Position numbers and translations under genes: made by a program | Shown here: positions 48,234 to 60,564 of the stretch, one piece after another | Numbering within the stretch: the stretch's first letter is position 1 | Layout of the letters: each line of letters opens with the position of its first letter | Origin: Paralvinella palmiformis | Taxonomy: Eukaryota > Annelida > Polychaeta > Terebellida > Alvinellidae | Reading direction: 5' to 3' | DNA: 64,000 nucleotides | NCBI GenBank assembly: GCA_025642065.1 | Contig: JAODUP010000459.1 | Location: forward strand, 1 to 64,000 | Notes under the pieces: model-generated | Told to the model about the DNA's origin: nothing | What the model saw: only the letters and a program-made list of their open reading frames with translations | The model's database searches: none

Positions 48234-51200
48234 TTATATATGTAAAGAGAGAGAGAGAGAGAGAGAGGAAATAGATGTCTGGTTAAATAAGTTGTATGTG
48301 CAATTATACTATAGCATTCTTTATACAGATTATGTGAATGAATAATTAGCAGTAATATATATGCCTTAATTAAATCAAATTAATCAAATTAATAAATAGT
48401 GACCTTTAAAATATCAGGCTAATATCATTAAAGAAAATGCATTTCCTGCTGGAAAACTATATGTTTTCTTACTAATAAAACCTGATATGGCTGTAAAATT
48501 TCCAGTATAACAGTATTTACCTCTTGAGTATTCTGGAAAAATACCTTTTATCATAAATGAGCATATAATAATAATAATAATATTACTGTACTTGTTGTTA
48601 TAGATCTTATTAACTTTACCATATTATTATGAATATTATTATAGTATACTTTTAATGATCTTTGTGTTTGTTACAGTCAGAACACAGAGTAGACATTAAC
48701 TGTCGTAATTCAGATGGCCTCACACCATTGTTGCTTGTTACAAGAGATATTCAGTTATTTGAGAGAATTGGTGACAAAATAACCAGTCAGTACAGTCCTT
48801 TAGATGTCGTGACTGAGCTGTTGGCAAACCGAGCGTAAGTGTTTTGGTTTACTTATGGTGATGATGATTGGTGTTTACGGCCACTTTTGTGCACATGGTA
48901 GATTAAATGTGCTGAGCGACCTCCAAAGGTAATGAAGCGAAGTCAAAGATGAAACACCCTTCAGATATGGCCACACCGAGATTCAAACTCAGGTGGTAGT
49001 GATCTGTTGTCCAACGGGCTGCCAACTAGACCACAGAGGCACCCCTGGCTTTCTTATGAGACAGTGATCATCTTATCATTGTACATGTTGTTTACAAGTT
49101 TCACACCAACAATTAACATTAATATACTACACAAAGGTTGATGCATCTGTAGTGTATGATGATTTTTCAACTTACTCACACTAATCTTGTTTTTGTTCTG
49201 TTGCAGCGATCCAAATGTTGAAGATGAAGATGGAAGGAGTCCTCTTCATTATATATCTTCCAGCAAGGCACCCTCTTGTGGAAAGCTAGTTGAAATATTA
49301 CTGGAAGAAGGTGCAGATATTGGTATGTAGGAAGGGTCGTCTCGTGTACATGGGCAATGTACTTATGTACAAGTACAAGAACTTCCAGTTTTAGCAAATA
49401 CACATACACATATAAATAATATAGGCAATTACGAGGACTTAATAAAAAATCAAATGTATATGTACAAAGTACTTTTGATATTTGATGAAAATACCAAATC
49501 AAGAATGTCGTCAATTTATTAATATGTTTTAATGGTATAACAACATTTACATGATATACATATTTACATCAGTGATATATAATTATAAATATTTTTGCTC
49601 CATATTGTTATTTATTATCTGGGCTAAGTTTCAAACACTTATACTGTTGGATAAACTTTTATACTAATACAAAGACTAACATTTATCCACAATTGGTTAT
49701 AATATAAATAAAAAAACTCATAGCATTATTTCTTAATAATAAACAGCAAACTCGTCACTCATTAAGTTATTAGTATAAATTCCTTTTTTATGTTATTATC
49801 TTCTACCATCTTTTCTGAACTGATGCTCTTAGACATTTATTAAATATAAATCTGTTAAGAGTCACTGTAATAAACTAAAGATTAGATCATTGTTCCATAT
49901 CATATCCAGCATATGGCCACAACAATGATTTGTGTGGCAATAAATTTATTAGTCAATACAATCATCACTTTGATCAATGGAGCTGTATAATTATAGACCA
50001 GACGTTGGAAGAATCTACTATAGTTGAAACTATCCAGGGAAATGTCTTCATTCTGTGTAAAAGATTTCTGGGTCACTTTGACAGCAGCAGCCGCCAGATA
50101 ATATGCGTGTTTAAAACATTCTGTCATTTCTCTCACAGTGATAGTTGCCTCCATGTGATGAGGTCATTATATAACACATCAAATAGTGGAGGTTGTCCAA
50201 TTACACTTCAACTTTCTTAGAGCTCTAGTTATGTAAACCCCTAAACATGCACATGGGTTCAAATCCTGCCTGGCTGTAGATGAAACATGTTTCATCTTTC
50301 ACTTTCCCTCATCTATATAAATAAATGGGAATCTCTGTGTGTGTGTGTGTGTGTTTGTTTCTCTGTGTGTTCACAAACAAATCTGACAAAAGAGTCTTAT
50401 ATGGCAATGGATATGACATTGGTTGGGACATGTTTATTCATTAAAAGTTGTTATTTGTTATTCTAAAACATTAGTTTAAAGCTGAGCAGAGCACAGTTTT
50501 TAAGCTTGTTACCTACAGAGGTTGCATGGCCCATTTAGTCTACCATGGGCACAAAGGTGGCCAGATGACAACAACATTTATATGATACTGGAAAAATATT
50601 GTGTACATTTTTGTTGAATGTTTACTGGGGAAATTATAACAGCATCTTCTCTTATTTCATACATTTTCTTACTTGGAAGTTTTATATGTTTATTACTGTT
50701 TCTAATTCAGTGTGTGTGTGTGAGAGAGAGAGAGCTTGCCTGTCATACCACCTTATGCCATGGCATAACATTTTTGGTTATCTATTTCCAGAAAAACGAG
50801 ATCGTCGTTGTTTTACTCCAATACATTGCGCTGCACAGAGTGGTAATATTGATGTTATTGTTGCCCTGTTGAGTAGTGGATCTGAGGCTAACTCACGAGG
50901 TTTTGCTGGTACAACACCTCTTCACATATCGGTCAGTATCATAAAACTCCACTGATACCAGATTGTGCCATTTTACGCAAATGCTGTTTAGTTTTTTCAA
51001 ATTTTTTTGTATGTTATACATTTTATGAGTGTTTTTATAAGAAAAGTTCCAAAAAAACACTGGTTTCCATTTGATTGGACAAACAATATTCCTATTCATA
51101 TCTAAAATAAAGTGAAAAAATAAATGGCTACCGAATAAAAACATTTTGATGATTATTTCATTTCAGATTAGAATTATTAACTAAATTTTATATAATTAAT

Positions 51201-53604
51201 CACTGATCATGTGACCATACATGATATATTTGTTGATAAAAAGTACATCTAATTTTATACAATTCCATTCTATTTAGAAATCATGACAAATTTTACCACT
51301 TAAATTTATTCTCCCAGAACACATGGCCATGTGATGTAGAATTTTGCTATGTACCAACCAAGTATAGGCTTAGCATTGAGTTTATATGAGATTTGTTAAC
51401 ATCTGCTTTGATTATATACAAATCATGATATTTGGCACGATTGTCCCAGTTCTGGTGTTCTGTCAGATAGGATATGCTACCACTGAGATGGCCATTGATT
51501 TAAATTTCTTTTATTGTCATCTATGGAAGTTTGGTTTCTTTGCCAGTATTTACCATCCAATATTCTTGAATATAAGTCTTTTATATATAAGTTCATTCAA
51601 CTGGAGTCCTGTAGACTTTACGACTATTCTTCTTTTTATACAGGAGCATATACCATTTATTTATTGAAGTTTTCATGATCAGTTTTAAATAATAATTAAC
51701 AACTTACATTGTATAACATAAATTAATTTGATGCTGTATCAGATGGAGTATTTTTTATGTTCAGTTTTATTGGTTTTTTTAAGTCTATTAAAAAAAAACT
51801 CTTAACTATTTGTACACTCACACTGTATGAATAATTATAATAATGTGTGATATTTATATAGCGCCCTATTTAGCTAGAAGCTGCTCTAAGACGCTTTACA
51901 ATATTATTATCCCTGATTCAGACCTGTTTCCACCCAGCACACATCTCAATTCCCAAGGGAGCATACGTCGCATGCTGCCATTAAAGGCATTACTCAAACA
52001 CATAGCCATCGAATCCTGTCAGGTACTCATTTTTTTATGGATGAGTGATCCAGTGGCCACATGACAGCATTGCAGCTCACGGAACCTCGAACCCGCTACC
52101 GTTCGGCTACGAGTCCTACGCTCTAACTAACTGTGCTATCATGTATATAATAATCCTATGGATACCAAGTTATTTTGTCCTTCATTTGTATTGTTTGCTT
52201 CATTATCTACCCGCTTTTGGAATTTGAAGACCATTAATATTTCGGATTGTAATGTTAACAAAAAGTAAATTCCAGGACCAACACATCCACGGAGCTCACG
52301 AATACACACTAGTATGAAAACTGTCATTTTAAAATGAGTTTATTGGTTCATGTCGTGCATTGTAAACTCGTATGTTGAGCAAAATTAACACTTCCTTCAA
52401 TTTTTTAAATATATTTATGTACTTTTTTTCTGTTGAAACTGGTACTATTACCACTGTTACTGTTAGTCCATCGGAGTATTAAACTTGGGCCAACATTCAC
52501 ATTACTAACCCAGTGATAATTAAAGCATCTTTTGTGCAGTTTCAGTCAAATTCTAAGCAAATGTTTCCAGTATGGCTGATAAATGATTCTGACTTAAACT
52601 AGAGCTCACCTTCATTAGGCTCTGGTATACAGTTAAAAGATTATCAACATTGTGTTCGGGTTTTGAATAACGATGTTACTTGCCCCATCTATGAACTGAT
52701 GGCCTTAACTGTCTGGACTGCATGCAGATTTTTTATACGTCTAATTATATCGGAATCTGTCTATATCTATTTGACTACCTCCTAGATTGTTTGTCTGTCT
52801 GATAGTTTGTCTGTCTTTCTCCTAACCTGTTTGTTGAGCTGGTGACATATTTCTCTGACCATCAATCTTTCTGTGCCTCATCAGCTTGTCTGTGGTATTG
52901 CTTAAACAGTTTAAATGGAAGCGTTTTGGGATATGGTGCTAAATCATGTTATAACTAATTAAATACTGATGTTTTAGTGCACATTTTGGGGTTCTTTTGT
53001 ACATGCTCACTCGCACAACTAAATCCAGTCTATTTGGTTTGTGTAGCATTGGTTTGTTTATATCAATATTTACTCCACCTGAAGTATTGTTATAGAGCTG
53101 AAGGAATGTCATTATTATCTTATAAAGCATCAAAATCAGCACATTCCCTATTGTTTGTTGGTTCTGGGATTTAGCACTTGACTAGTTTATCCTCATGCAT
53201 GTTGTATGAGGACTAATTAAAAGGTGGAAATGATTTTCTTGGTGGTGATTTCTTGGTGACTCGGTTCACTCATTTGTATAGTGTACGATGTAGTTGCATC
53301 ATCATCTCTATTTCAGGCCATCAACGGCAACGCCCAGGTTGTCTCGAAATTGCTGAGTTGCGGCGCTGATGTTCGTCTCGTTGATGATGGGGGTCTCACA
53401 TGTGTCGAAGTCGCCAAGACCAAAAGAGTCAAGGCCGTCTTGAGGGAAGCCTGGTCTGAGGCGACGATGCAGGGAAAACCGTCCAACCTCAGCCCAGTAA
53501 AGACGCCAAGTGCTGATGGTTTAAAGCGCAGCACTCAGTCTAACACTGTTAAGACTATCAGCCAGAACCATGGGAAGAAAACAGGAGGAGAAGTGATATT
53601 TGAT
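42777..53604 (+). CDS. Ankyrin-repeat protein, 5' part (419 codons in 7 exons; 3' end not found)
   Basis: Exons: 42777-43013, 46442-46570, 46699-46887, 48677-48834, 49207-49322, 50792-50931, 53317-53604. Phases agree at all junctions. The last exon ends at GT (53605) in phase 0, so the protein continues. Residues 1-65 are Ser/Pro/Arg-rich and probably disordered. From about residue 68 to 375 there are eight to nine ankyrin repeats, for example TGNTAIIWAAKRGHYKIVEL, DGRSPLHYISSS, FTPIHCAAQSGNIDVIVALL and GTTPLHISAINGNAQVVSKL. A Lys/Ser-rich stretch follows. Such repeats bind protein partners. I do not recognise the orthologue. ATG 42777 follows an acceptor-like CTCAG, so an upstream noncoding exon is likely. 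The donor after 50931 (GTCAGT) is non-optimal. Confidence 0.85.
43014..46441 (+). other. Intron 1 of the ankyrin-repeat gene (3.4 kb)
   Basis: AT-rich, with (AT)n at 43529-43557 and the hairpin at 44664-44736. No exon or known mobile element was recognised otherwise. Confidence 0.7.
44664..44736. ncRNA. Candidate structured hairpin (miRNA-like or foldback)
   Basis: The arms 44664-44692 (starting GCAAATGTTGATGATC) and 44708-44736 are complementary at 27 of 29 positions across a 15-nt loop. The two mismatches are adjacent. The 73-nt size and near-continuous stem fit a pre-miRNA-like fold, but a small foldback transposon is equally possible. It is inside intron 1 of the ankyrin gene. There is no expression evidence. 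Confidence 0.35.
47493..47990 (+). pseudogene. Decayed transposase-like coding remnant
   Basis: From 47493 the frame reads TAHQNADTANKFGIKLEQVM, then GIMTDSPNVMKGNK, a stop, and GVFKRLKDM. This resembles the hAT-family segment with a T-D-x-x-x-x-M motif. A second open piece (47666-47893) and a frame-shifted continuation containing DNPAQNAEMLTPGAIRINL follow. Stops and frameshifts show it is dead. The exact superfamily is uncertain. It lies in intron 3 of the ankyrin gene. Confidence 0.4.
48165..48230. repeat. (CA)n microsatellite
   Basis: About 33 CA units in intron 3 of the ankyrin gene, followed by (GA)n at ~48246-48267. Confidence 0.95.
48858..49046 (-). mobile_element. tRNA-derived SINE, family B, copy 2
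   Basis: On the minus strand it reads CTCTGTGGTCTAGTTGGCAG (box A region), GTTTGAATCTCGGTG (box B), GGTGTTTCATCTTTGAC, CTTTGGAGGTCGCTCAGC, CTACCATGTGCACAAAAGTG and a tail of CATCATC. It starts ~24 bp after the donor of the fourth ankyrin exon and runs antisense to the gene. Confidence 0.85.
50225..50575 (+). mobile_element. tRNA-derived SINE, family B, copy 3, split by an insertion
   Basis: The 5' half (GGGTTCAAATCCTGCCTGGC ... TTCATCTTTCACTTTCC) ends near 50320. The 3' half (GGCCCATTTAGTCTACCATG ... GACAACAACATTT) resumes near 50512. About 190 bp of unrelated sequence lie between, starting ATCTATATAAATAAATGGG. In uninterrupted copies the two halves are nearly adjacent. Confidence 0.7.
51831..52143 (-). 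mobile_element. tRNA-derived SINE, family A, copy 2
   Basis: The minus-strand head GATAGCACAGTTAGTTAGAG carries box A, and GGGTTCGAGGTTCCG is a well-kept box B, better than in copy 1. The body matches copy 1 at 10943-11256. The tail is GTAAAGCGTCTTAGAGCAGC ... GGGCGCTATATAAATATC, ending in ATTATTAT. It lies in intron 6 of the ankyrin gene. Confidence 0.9.
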
Positions 53605-53994
53605 GTAAGTAAATCTGTCTATTTTGTTCTGAATATTAGTTAATACCTTGACTAGCTGCCACAATGAGGAATCATTAGGTGTCTGTAATCTGTTTAATGT
53701 TCAAATAATTATCTATAATAGTGTGACAGCCAGGGAGCAAACCTCAACCTCTCTATCACATCATAATACATAACAAGGTGGCCTGTACCTTCGCACAGCC
53801 AGAGAAGTAGTTTGTCTGTTCAGATGCATTTTACTTTTTTGTTTTCATATAAACACCCAGAGTTATAGCAGTTAGATACCTTATAACTATGCAAACAGTA
53901 TCAATTTAATTGCAGTAAAATATACCAAATCTATTTTCCGGAATTTATCAAGTGTTTCATGTCATCAGTCATAGCATTCTGATCAAGAAACTCA

Positions 53995-54915
53995 GTTATT
54001 AGGGTGGGTATACATGGTATTGCTAATGAGTGGCTTCAAAATTATTTGGCAGATGGCAGTATATTGAAGTTAGAAATAATAAATCTAACCTTCACAATAC
54101 GACGTGTAGTGTACTCCAGGATTTATAGTCTTTGATCCTCTTCTATATTTGACATATGTCAATAATATTTTCAAATATACTAACGTTCATGTCTGCTTCT
54201 GTGCTGACAATATATCTTTAGTTTCTTCAAGTTCTAATATTCATCATCAAATACCGATACTAATTTCACCGATTTATTTGACTGATTTTGTGGAACTACA
54301 TCGTATAGAATGCGATTTTTAGACCAAAATAGATTTTCACTTAGACAAATATGTACTACATTTTGTGATCAAACAACAACATTTCTTAATGTTTATATTG
54401 ATGGGGATGTATCATGGAAATACTCTTTTGCTGATATAAATACTAAGATAGCTAGAGCAATTTTTATAATCAAACGAGTACAACATTTGCTTCCCGTGGA
54501 AATTACTAAGAAGTCATTTTTTTGTTGCCTCATCGATCTTACGCAATTAAGTCATTCTTCCTTTAAAAAAATTATTTACATAAAGGAGCAATGAGAATAA
54601 TAAATAAAACTTTTTATAACAGCCATCTAGGCCCACTTTATTAAAACATATGGCATTCTTAAAATTAATGATTTCTTTGAGTGCGAAGCTGTTTTATTTA
54701 TACATGATTACATCAATGTTAGATTATCCTGGACATTTAGAGACTCATTTAAATTTAACTTTGATTGTCAGGAAACTTTCTTAACCAGACAGTTAAATCT
54801 TATTCAAATAACCCTTCAAGTAGATTAGTTACCTACTCATTTCCACGTTTATGGAATAAGTACCTATCCACTGTAGGTAATTTTACTTCCAGGTTTCACT
54901 TCAAAGGTAAAATAA
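53995..54915 (+). pseudogene. Decayed LINE reverse transcriptase fragment
   Basis: Translating across frameshifts gives GIANEWLQNYLADRWQYIEV, SVLQ in the PQG position, FDPLLYLTYVNNIF, and CFCADNISLVSSS in the position of the catalytic FADD box, with the second Asp changed to Asn. Further on, FLNVYIDGDVSWKYSFADIN and INTKIARAIFIIKRVQHLLP match the usual C-terminal RT landmarks. It is a CR1/jockey-like copy that is dead. Confidence 0.75.
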
Positions 54916-54940
54916 AGATATAGTTACTATTGGTTTATCC

Positions 54941-55122
54941 TTCTGTGGTCTAACTGGTAGCGCGTTGGACCACAGATCACTACCACCTAAGTTCAAATCT
55001 CGACGTGGACATTATGTTTCATAATTGTCCTCGCTTTATTATCTTTGGAAGTCACTTGGCCCATTTAGCCTACCATGTGCACAAAAGTGGCCATAAAACA
55101 TCAATCATCATCATCATCTTAT
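54941..55122 (+). mobile_element. tRNA-derived SINE, family B, copy 4
   Basis: This is the best-preserved copy: TCTGTGGTCTAACTGGTAGC (box A), GTTCAAATCTCGACG (box B), the body with CTTTGGAAGTCACTTGGCCC, TACCATGTGCACAAAAGTGG, and a (CAT)n tail. It directly follows the decayed LINE. Confidence 0.88.
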
Positions 55123-55213
55123 CCTGCATTGGTTATATGCTCCGATCAGTTCTGTAGAGATTGTCTTCTTCAAAACTAATATACATTTATATAAAGTTCT
55201 ACTGAGTCATGAC

Positions 55214-55400
55214 ATGGTACAGTTGTTAAAGCACTATGCTGCAAACTGCAAAGTTGTAGATTCAAATCCAGCTGATACCTGCGTTTGTAGGATTTGTTTC
55301 CCTGGACAGTCATCCCTCATCTATATGTCCCAGGTGTGACCAGTACTGAGGCTAAACAATTCAACTGCACTCAAATGGGTGATAACCTTATCATTTATAT
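55214..55400 (+). mobile_element. tRNA-derived SINE, family C, copy 2
   Basis: GGTACAGTTGTTAAAGCAC (box A region), TAGATTCAAATCCAGC (box B) and TTTGTAGGATTTGTTTCCCT parallel the copy at 27685. The match fades after about 55330, so the 3' limit is approximate. Confidence 0.6.
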
Positions 55401-55540
55401 TAGCGTCATGGCCACCCGGGCCATGGGTTCACATACATATACACTATCAGTTATATTTATTATTTCAAGACTCTTTGTTATTAGTTTGTTACTAGAACAT
55501 TAAGGAAGACAGCCTCAACTGCGTTGATCCCTTGATAAAC

Positions 55541-55882
55541 AGACAAAACCCCACTGGCCATAACCCCACTCAGACAAACCCCCATCGGACAAAACTTTTT
55601 AAAAGTTTATAACGTATTTCCGTATTTAAGTCTTATTTTACATATAAAGCACTTTTGAACATGTTGTACAATATTATAGAGAGTGCTATATAAATGTTGT
55701 ATGTAATAGTAAAAATGATTATTTAATTAATCAATCAATCAACAGCACCAAAGGCCTAATAAAAAACATTTATCAAATATTATTTTAAGAGTGGGGTTAT
55801 GTCCGAAATGTGTATTAGTGAGTGGGGTTTTGTCCAATGGGGTTATGTCTGATGGGGTTTTGTCCGAGTGGGGTTTTGTCCT
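55541..55882. mobile_element. Foldback MITE with arms of ~16-bp G/C-rich subrepeats
   Basis: The left arm (55541-55595) is four units of the form GACAAAACCCCACTG. The right arm (55789-55881) is the inverted form, with units such as GAGTGGGGTTTTGTCC. The two arms are complementary but differ in unit number. The ~190-bp AT-rich centre includes AAAGCACTTTTGAAC ... GTGCTATATAAATG (55644-55702), which resembles the SINE A tail. TTGATCCCT before and TTCGATCCCT after may be a target duplication. There is no coding capacity, so it is non-autonomous. Confidence 0.75.
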
Positions 55883-56052
55883 GGATTCGATCCCTCATGT
55901 ACCTGTCAGAAAACTTGGAAAATAGAAATATGATTACCACTAAAATACTGCTACTGTTTCTGAATCTAATCGGATCATAATTCAGGTCAGGGACTTCATG
56001 AGAAAACAGCCACACAAACATGGCAAACTTCAGCTATGTATCTTTTGTTATA

Positions 56053-56195
56053 GCACCTGGGTTCAAACTCCAGCCAGGCTATGTCAGAATGGTGTTTTAG
56101 CTTTCAGTTCACCTCATTAACTTTGGAGCCTGCTCTGCCCGTTTAGCTTACCATGTGCACAAAAGTGGCTGTAAAACAGCAACATTTACTTATGT
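56053..56195 (+). mobile_element. tRNA-derived SINE, family B, copy 5 (5' truncated)
   Basis: It begins at box B (CTGGGTTCAAACTCCAGCC) and continues with GTGTTTTAGCTTTCAG, AACTTTGGAG, TACCATGTGCACAAAAGTGG and AAAACAGCAACATTT. The tRNA-like 5' half is missing. Confidence 0.78.
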
Positions 56196-56199
56196 GTCT

Positions 56200-59100
56200 T
56201 TTGGCTGTTAATAGCTGGCATAGTCACTGTCTCTCAAAATTAATTTGTGCCTCAGTTTCCTACATTTTTCCTCAATCTACCAGTATATGTAACTGTTGGT
56301 GTTTTATATTAATAAAAAAATGTTTTTTGGGGACCACTTTTCATTGTTTGAAAATTTTAGTTTTGTAATAACTTGAATGGCATTAAAATATTTGAAGCAA
56401 ATAATCTTCAATGATTGTAACTTTATTTAACAAATCTTTTTTGTGCTAGTGTGTGTGTGCACGTCTGTGTGTGTGTGTGCATGTGTGTGTGCACATGTGT
56501 GTGTGTGTGTAAAATGAGAATTTCCAAGTGCTGTACAACAAGTCTTAGCTTACACAATCAGTGTCTTAGGCATATATAACTCACCAGATGAACTATATCT
56601 ACAACATTACTCAACTAATTGCTAATGACACAGGGTCAGATGACATCGTTCAGCTGAACCTTAAGATATATATTACTGATTGACACCAAAAACAAGATCA
56701 GACAGTCGTGAACACTTGACTACCTCATAAAAGTTTTAAAAAAAACTGCCAAATTTAGCTAAAATAGAAGTTAATTTAAATTTATGACAACAACAAAATC
56801 CATGCCCTATAGCCATTTGGAAGAGTTGGACTGGATTGGTGGCTGTTTATACTAGATTGGTACTATTAATATATCTCAGCTTATAAATGTATGAACCAAA
56901 TATCATATCCTGGCTGATGGCCTCCCTTTGATGTTTTCGTCACAATTAGTTATTCATAGACAATGATATTTGTATATTATAGTTGTGGTTGATATTATTT
57001 TGACTTCTCAATATCAGACAGACTACATTTTGGATTGTTTTTAAAGATGTTTACTGCTTTCTGTTTTCGATTAAGGACAGTAAATTAAAGATAATAGCTG
57101 CAAATATTCTGGCAGAAAATCTAACACTTAACATCTCTGAAATGAAGATGAAACTTCTTGGGTGGGGGGGGGCGGCTTTACAGAATACACAAATGTTTAC
57201 GTTGCCGGGTGCTTTGTTAGTCTCTAAGTAGTATAAACCGGTCTGGGGGGTCAAAGTATGTTTTATGTCATCTCTTGTGGTCATAAAACAACAACATTTG
57301 ATGATTCAGTTTTTACAGTCAGGTTCCATTATAATCCAGTGTTTGGATCCATCGATGTGAACCACGTTATAAATGGCCTGCGAATAGCAACAGTCTGTGA
57401 GCCTTAGTTGTGGATTAGGTGCCATGAAATTACATGTTTTCTCCATTTGAGAATATTTAGCTGACTACCACATATCACATCATTTAGGAAAGTCAATCGA
57501 TGCTTTGTTGTATTTTCTTATAGATCACACAATACAATAATTTTATCAAGTTAAAACGATCAATTGTGGCAATCTACGTGGCTAATGCTTAATATGTTGC
57601 CTAACTAAATGCTAGTTCTTATTTATTTATATGTTGGAAAAGCCATCAGAAACAGTAACTATATTGGTCATTAAATGGACGTTTATTCCTGTGTTATATT
57701 CTGTGACCCTTTTATGATATGAACTTGGTATAAATGAAATAGTTGTTTTCAGTCTTATTTGGGAGGAGGGAATGGAACATTATCGTGGGACATCCAATTT
57801 TCCATAACAAAGTAAGAGCTTTGTTTCAGCATCAGCTGTCTTGATATATGTCATCGTGTATAGTGCATTCAAACGATACCAGTTTTTATATGGAAATGTG
57901 TTGTTTTCATGTTTAGGCGTATGTTCCAACAAAAATATCTTTGAAATGAGATATAATTAATCTGAATTATTTTATGGGCACACTCACATGTAACGGACGC
58001 TGATAATTGAGTTATCAATGTGTTCCAATATGTAATTAACCTGCAATTAAATGTGCATTTCTCCAGCTTAGATGAATCTTTTGACACAGTAGTTATAATT
58101 GTAGTGACCATCGGTAATGTTTTGGTTCAAGACAAATGTAGAGTGTTACAACTTCAATTTCAGTATCTTCAGTTCAAATTACCCCTACGTTATATCTACT
58201 TCCGCATTATGATCTAGTTTGAAAAGAGGCCAGACTGTACCACTAGTAATAGTAGCTTACTGCTTTTACTGTTGTGTGCTCAACCTATTTGTGAGACTGT
58301 GAATATATCTTTGTTGACACACTGTTAGGAGTAGAGCCATTTCAGTCAGGGGAACCCATGATTACTAACTTCTTGAAGCCAACACTACCATTATATCAAG
58401 GACTATATATATATATACTATTACTAATTAGTATATTTATAGTCTTTGACTGTATGATGTTTAGCACAGTGCAGTGACGTACTACCTAAGCTCATTATTA
58501 TACAAATACTGAAAGTGGGTGAGACGAAATAATTTGTTAGTACAGCATGTGTATGACAGATGTCTAGATCTAACATCACAAGTTATAAAATACCATCCGA
58601 GTTTTACAAACTATAATTACACACACAGACACACACACACACACACACAATACAATACATTCATCTACAACACGAAAACAATATGATTATACTAAGATTA
58701 CTTCAAGAGAAAAAAGAAAGACATATTTCTTCCTCGTTTATTTGGCCAAAACCCATTATCTGTAGATATATTAAACATTTTAAAAATGACCTATGTCATC
58801 ATAGTCAGATTAATATTAAAACTATTACGCACGCATGCGCACACACGCACACACAAGTTTGAGCAGTTCCAAAGTTATTGGAATTATCTTACTTCCAGAA
58901 ACAGACACAAGTACTGAACTGTAATATTAAATAATTGTTAACTTTTGTTTCCTTTTTTCACTAAGAGATTGAGCTTGTGTCCCGTAAACCTTTTTCTTTC
59001 TGTGTAACTATATTATTCACTTTAACAAAAAAAGTGAAAGATATTACTATCAATGTGGATGATAACACAAGTGAACACTTTCCACTTAAAACTGTCTTTA

Positions 59101-59450
59101 CAATAACTATACCATACGTTGATAACAACTATGGAGACCTCCGTAGTGAAGCTCCCAGGTACTCCGAGGTGGATTGGTCAAACCCAGGTGTGCACCAACG
59201 ATTTCTGGAGCTGGTTTAAGCTCTCAATCCAGGGGTCTGATATTACCAGACATAATGCATGTATGACAATGTGCAAGCCGTCATCACTGTGAACTATATG
59301 TACTTGCGCATCACCAACATAATGCAGGTTTACATTCGTTGGATGTTGATACGTCAAAATATACTGGCAAACACAGATGACATCATTGGTGGAACTTGAA
59401 CTGTACACTTACCAGAGATAGACATCAATCCTGCACCAATTCCCCCCCCC

Positions 59451-59489
<39 letters not shown>

Positions 59490-60040
59490 TATAAATTAGC
59501 CAAAAAATCGTATCAGAATGTTTTTGTTGAGTCACTGTTAACATAATTATTCAAGTACCCTATACCAGACGGATTGTATAGAACACGTAATTTTAAATGT
59601 TTTTGGAACAAAATACGAAACATCAAGAATAGAGATAGTGATATACCTGTTGACATTAAAATGGAAACATTAGTGGATTACGTTAGTGGTAAATTTTCTT
59701 TAGACCAGATGAATGCAGTAACAGTAATACGAATCTGATTGAGGCACGCAAGGTTGTATGCCAGACATATGGCAATGTCGATTTTAGATGAAAAATAGTT
59801 TCACTGATGATTGGCTGGTTGATAGTGTACGACTGGTGTTATATTTTAATGACCCTATGATGATTAATGTATTACTGACGCCATTTTAGATTCTAGTTGA
59901 TATTCATGTTTCATCTAGTCTTTGTTATCTTAAGCTACGTATATTGTTTTTACTGATCATGTACTATGTTTATCTTGTGATACAAACCGATGTATTATAT
60001 TATATAACTGATGTATTATATTATTTAGTATGTGCCAATT
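56200..60040. other. Stretch with no supported gene
   Basis: AT-rich. Simple repeats include TG-rich sequence at ~56450-56510, (CA)n near 58622-58648 and a C-run plus (CA)n at ~59441-59487. An open frame at 58977-59219 (80 aa, plus) has balanced composition (for example PYVDNNYGDLRSEAPRYSEV) but matches no family I know and lacks clear splice signals. A short piece at 57278-57300 resembles the family B SINE tail. Confidence 0.55.
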
Positions 60041-60049
60041 TAATACTCC

Positions 60050-60560
60050 CCTCTTAATAATAATATCCTCAAAAAGAATCGAGCTATGGGGCACTCCTAG
60101 TACACGGGGGTTCAGCAAAGTACAATGTAAAATTCATCAACAAATGATCGGATGCAGTGGAAACTTAGGAGGGATAAGCGAGTCTGAAGCGGTGAGTTTT
60201 CAAATGGCGACGGAAAGAAACTATATGCTATTTGATGACTTAGCATGTTCCGGGAGTGAGTTTCAAAGAGAATGGACAGCAACTGATGAGAAAGCACGAG
60301 TCCCAGCATGATTTTTAACCCTGGGAACAGACAACAAGTGGAAACAAGATGAACGGAACTCTCTGTGCATGGGTGCTAAAGAAAGCATCGAAAAAAGATA
60401 CGGAGGTTCTCCAGAAGAAATAGTCTGATAGGCAATGGTACAGAGTTTTAAAATGATGCGAGATTGAAGAGGGAGCCAATGAAGTGATTTCAGGAGTGGC
60501 ACATAATGAGAAAACCGAGGAGACCATGTGACAAATCTAGCTAAGCAGTTCTGAACACAC
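60050..60560 (-). pseudogene. L2-like LINE 3' fragment
   Basis: On the minus strand the frame reads LQCVQNCLARFVT, PLLKSLHWLPLQSRI, LCTIAYQTISSGEPPYLF and VKNHAGTRAFSSVAVHSL. These are the standard C-terminal landmarks of L2-type reverse transcriptase proteins. A shifted frame then gives the usual end and an (ATT)n-like 3' terminus near 60057. The same landmarks occur in the intact LINE (HWLPVRQRIHFK), but this is a different, older family member. Confidence 0.8.
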
Positions 60561-60564
60561 TGAA

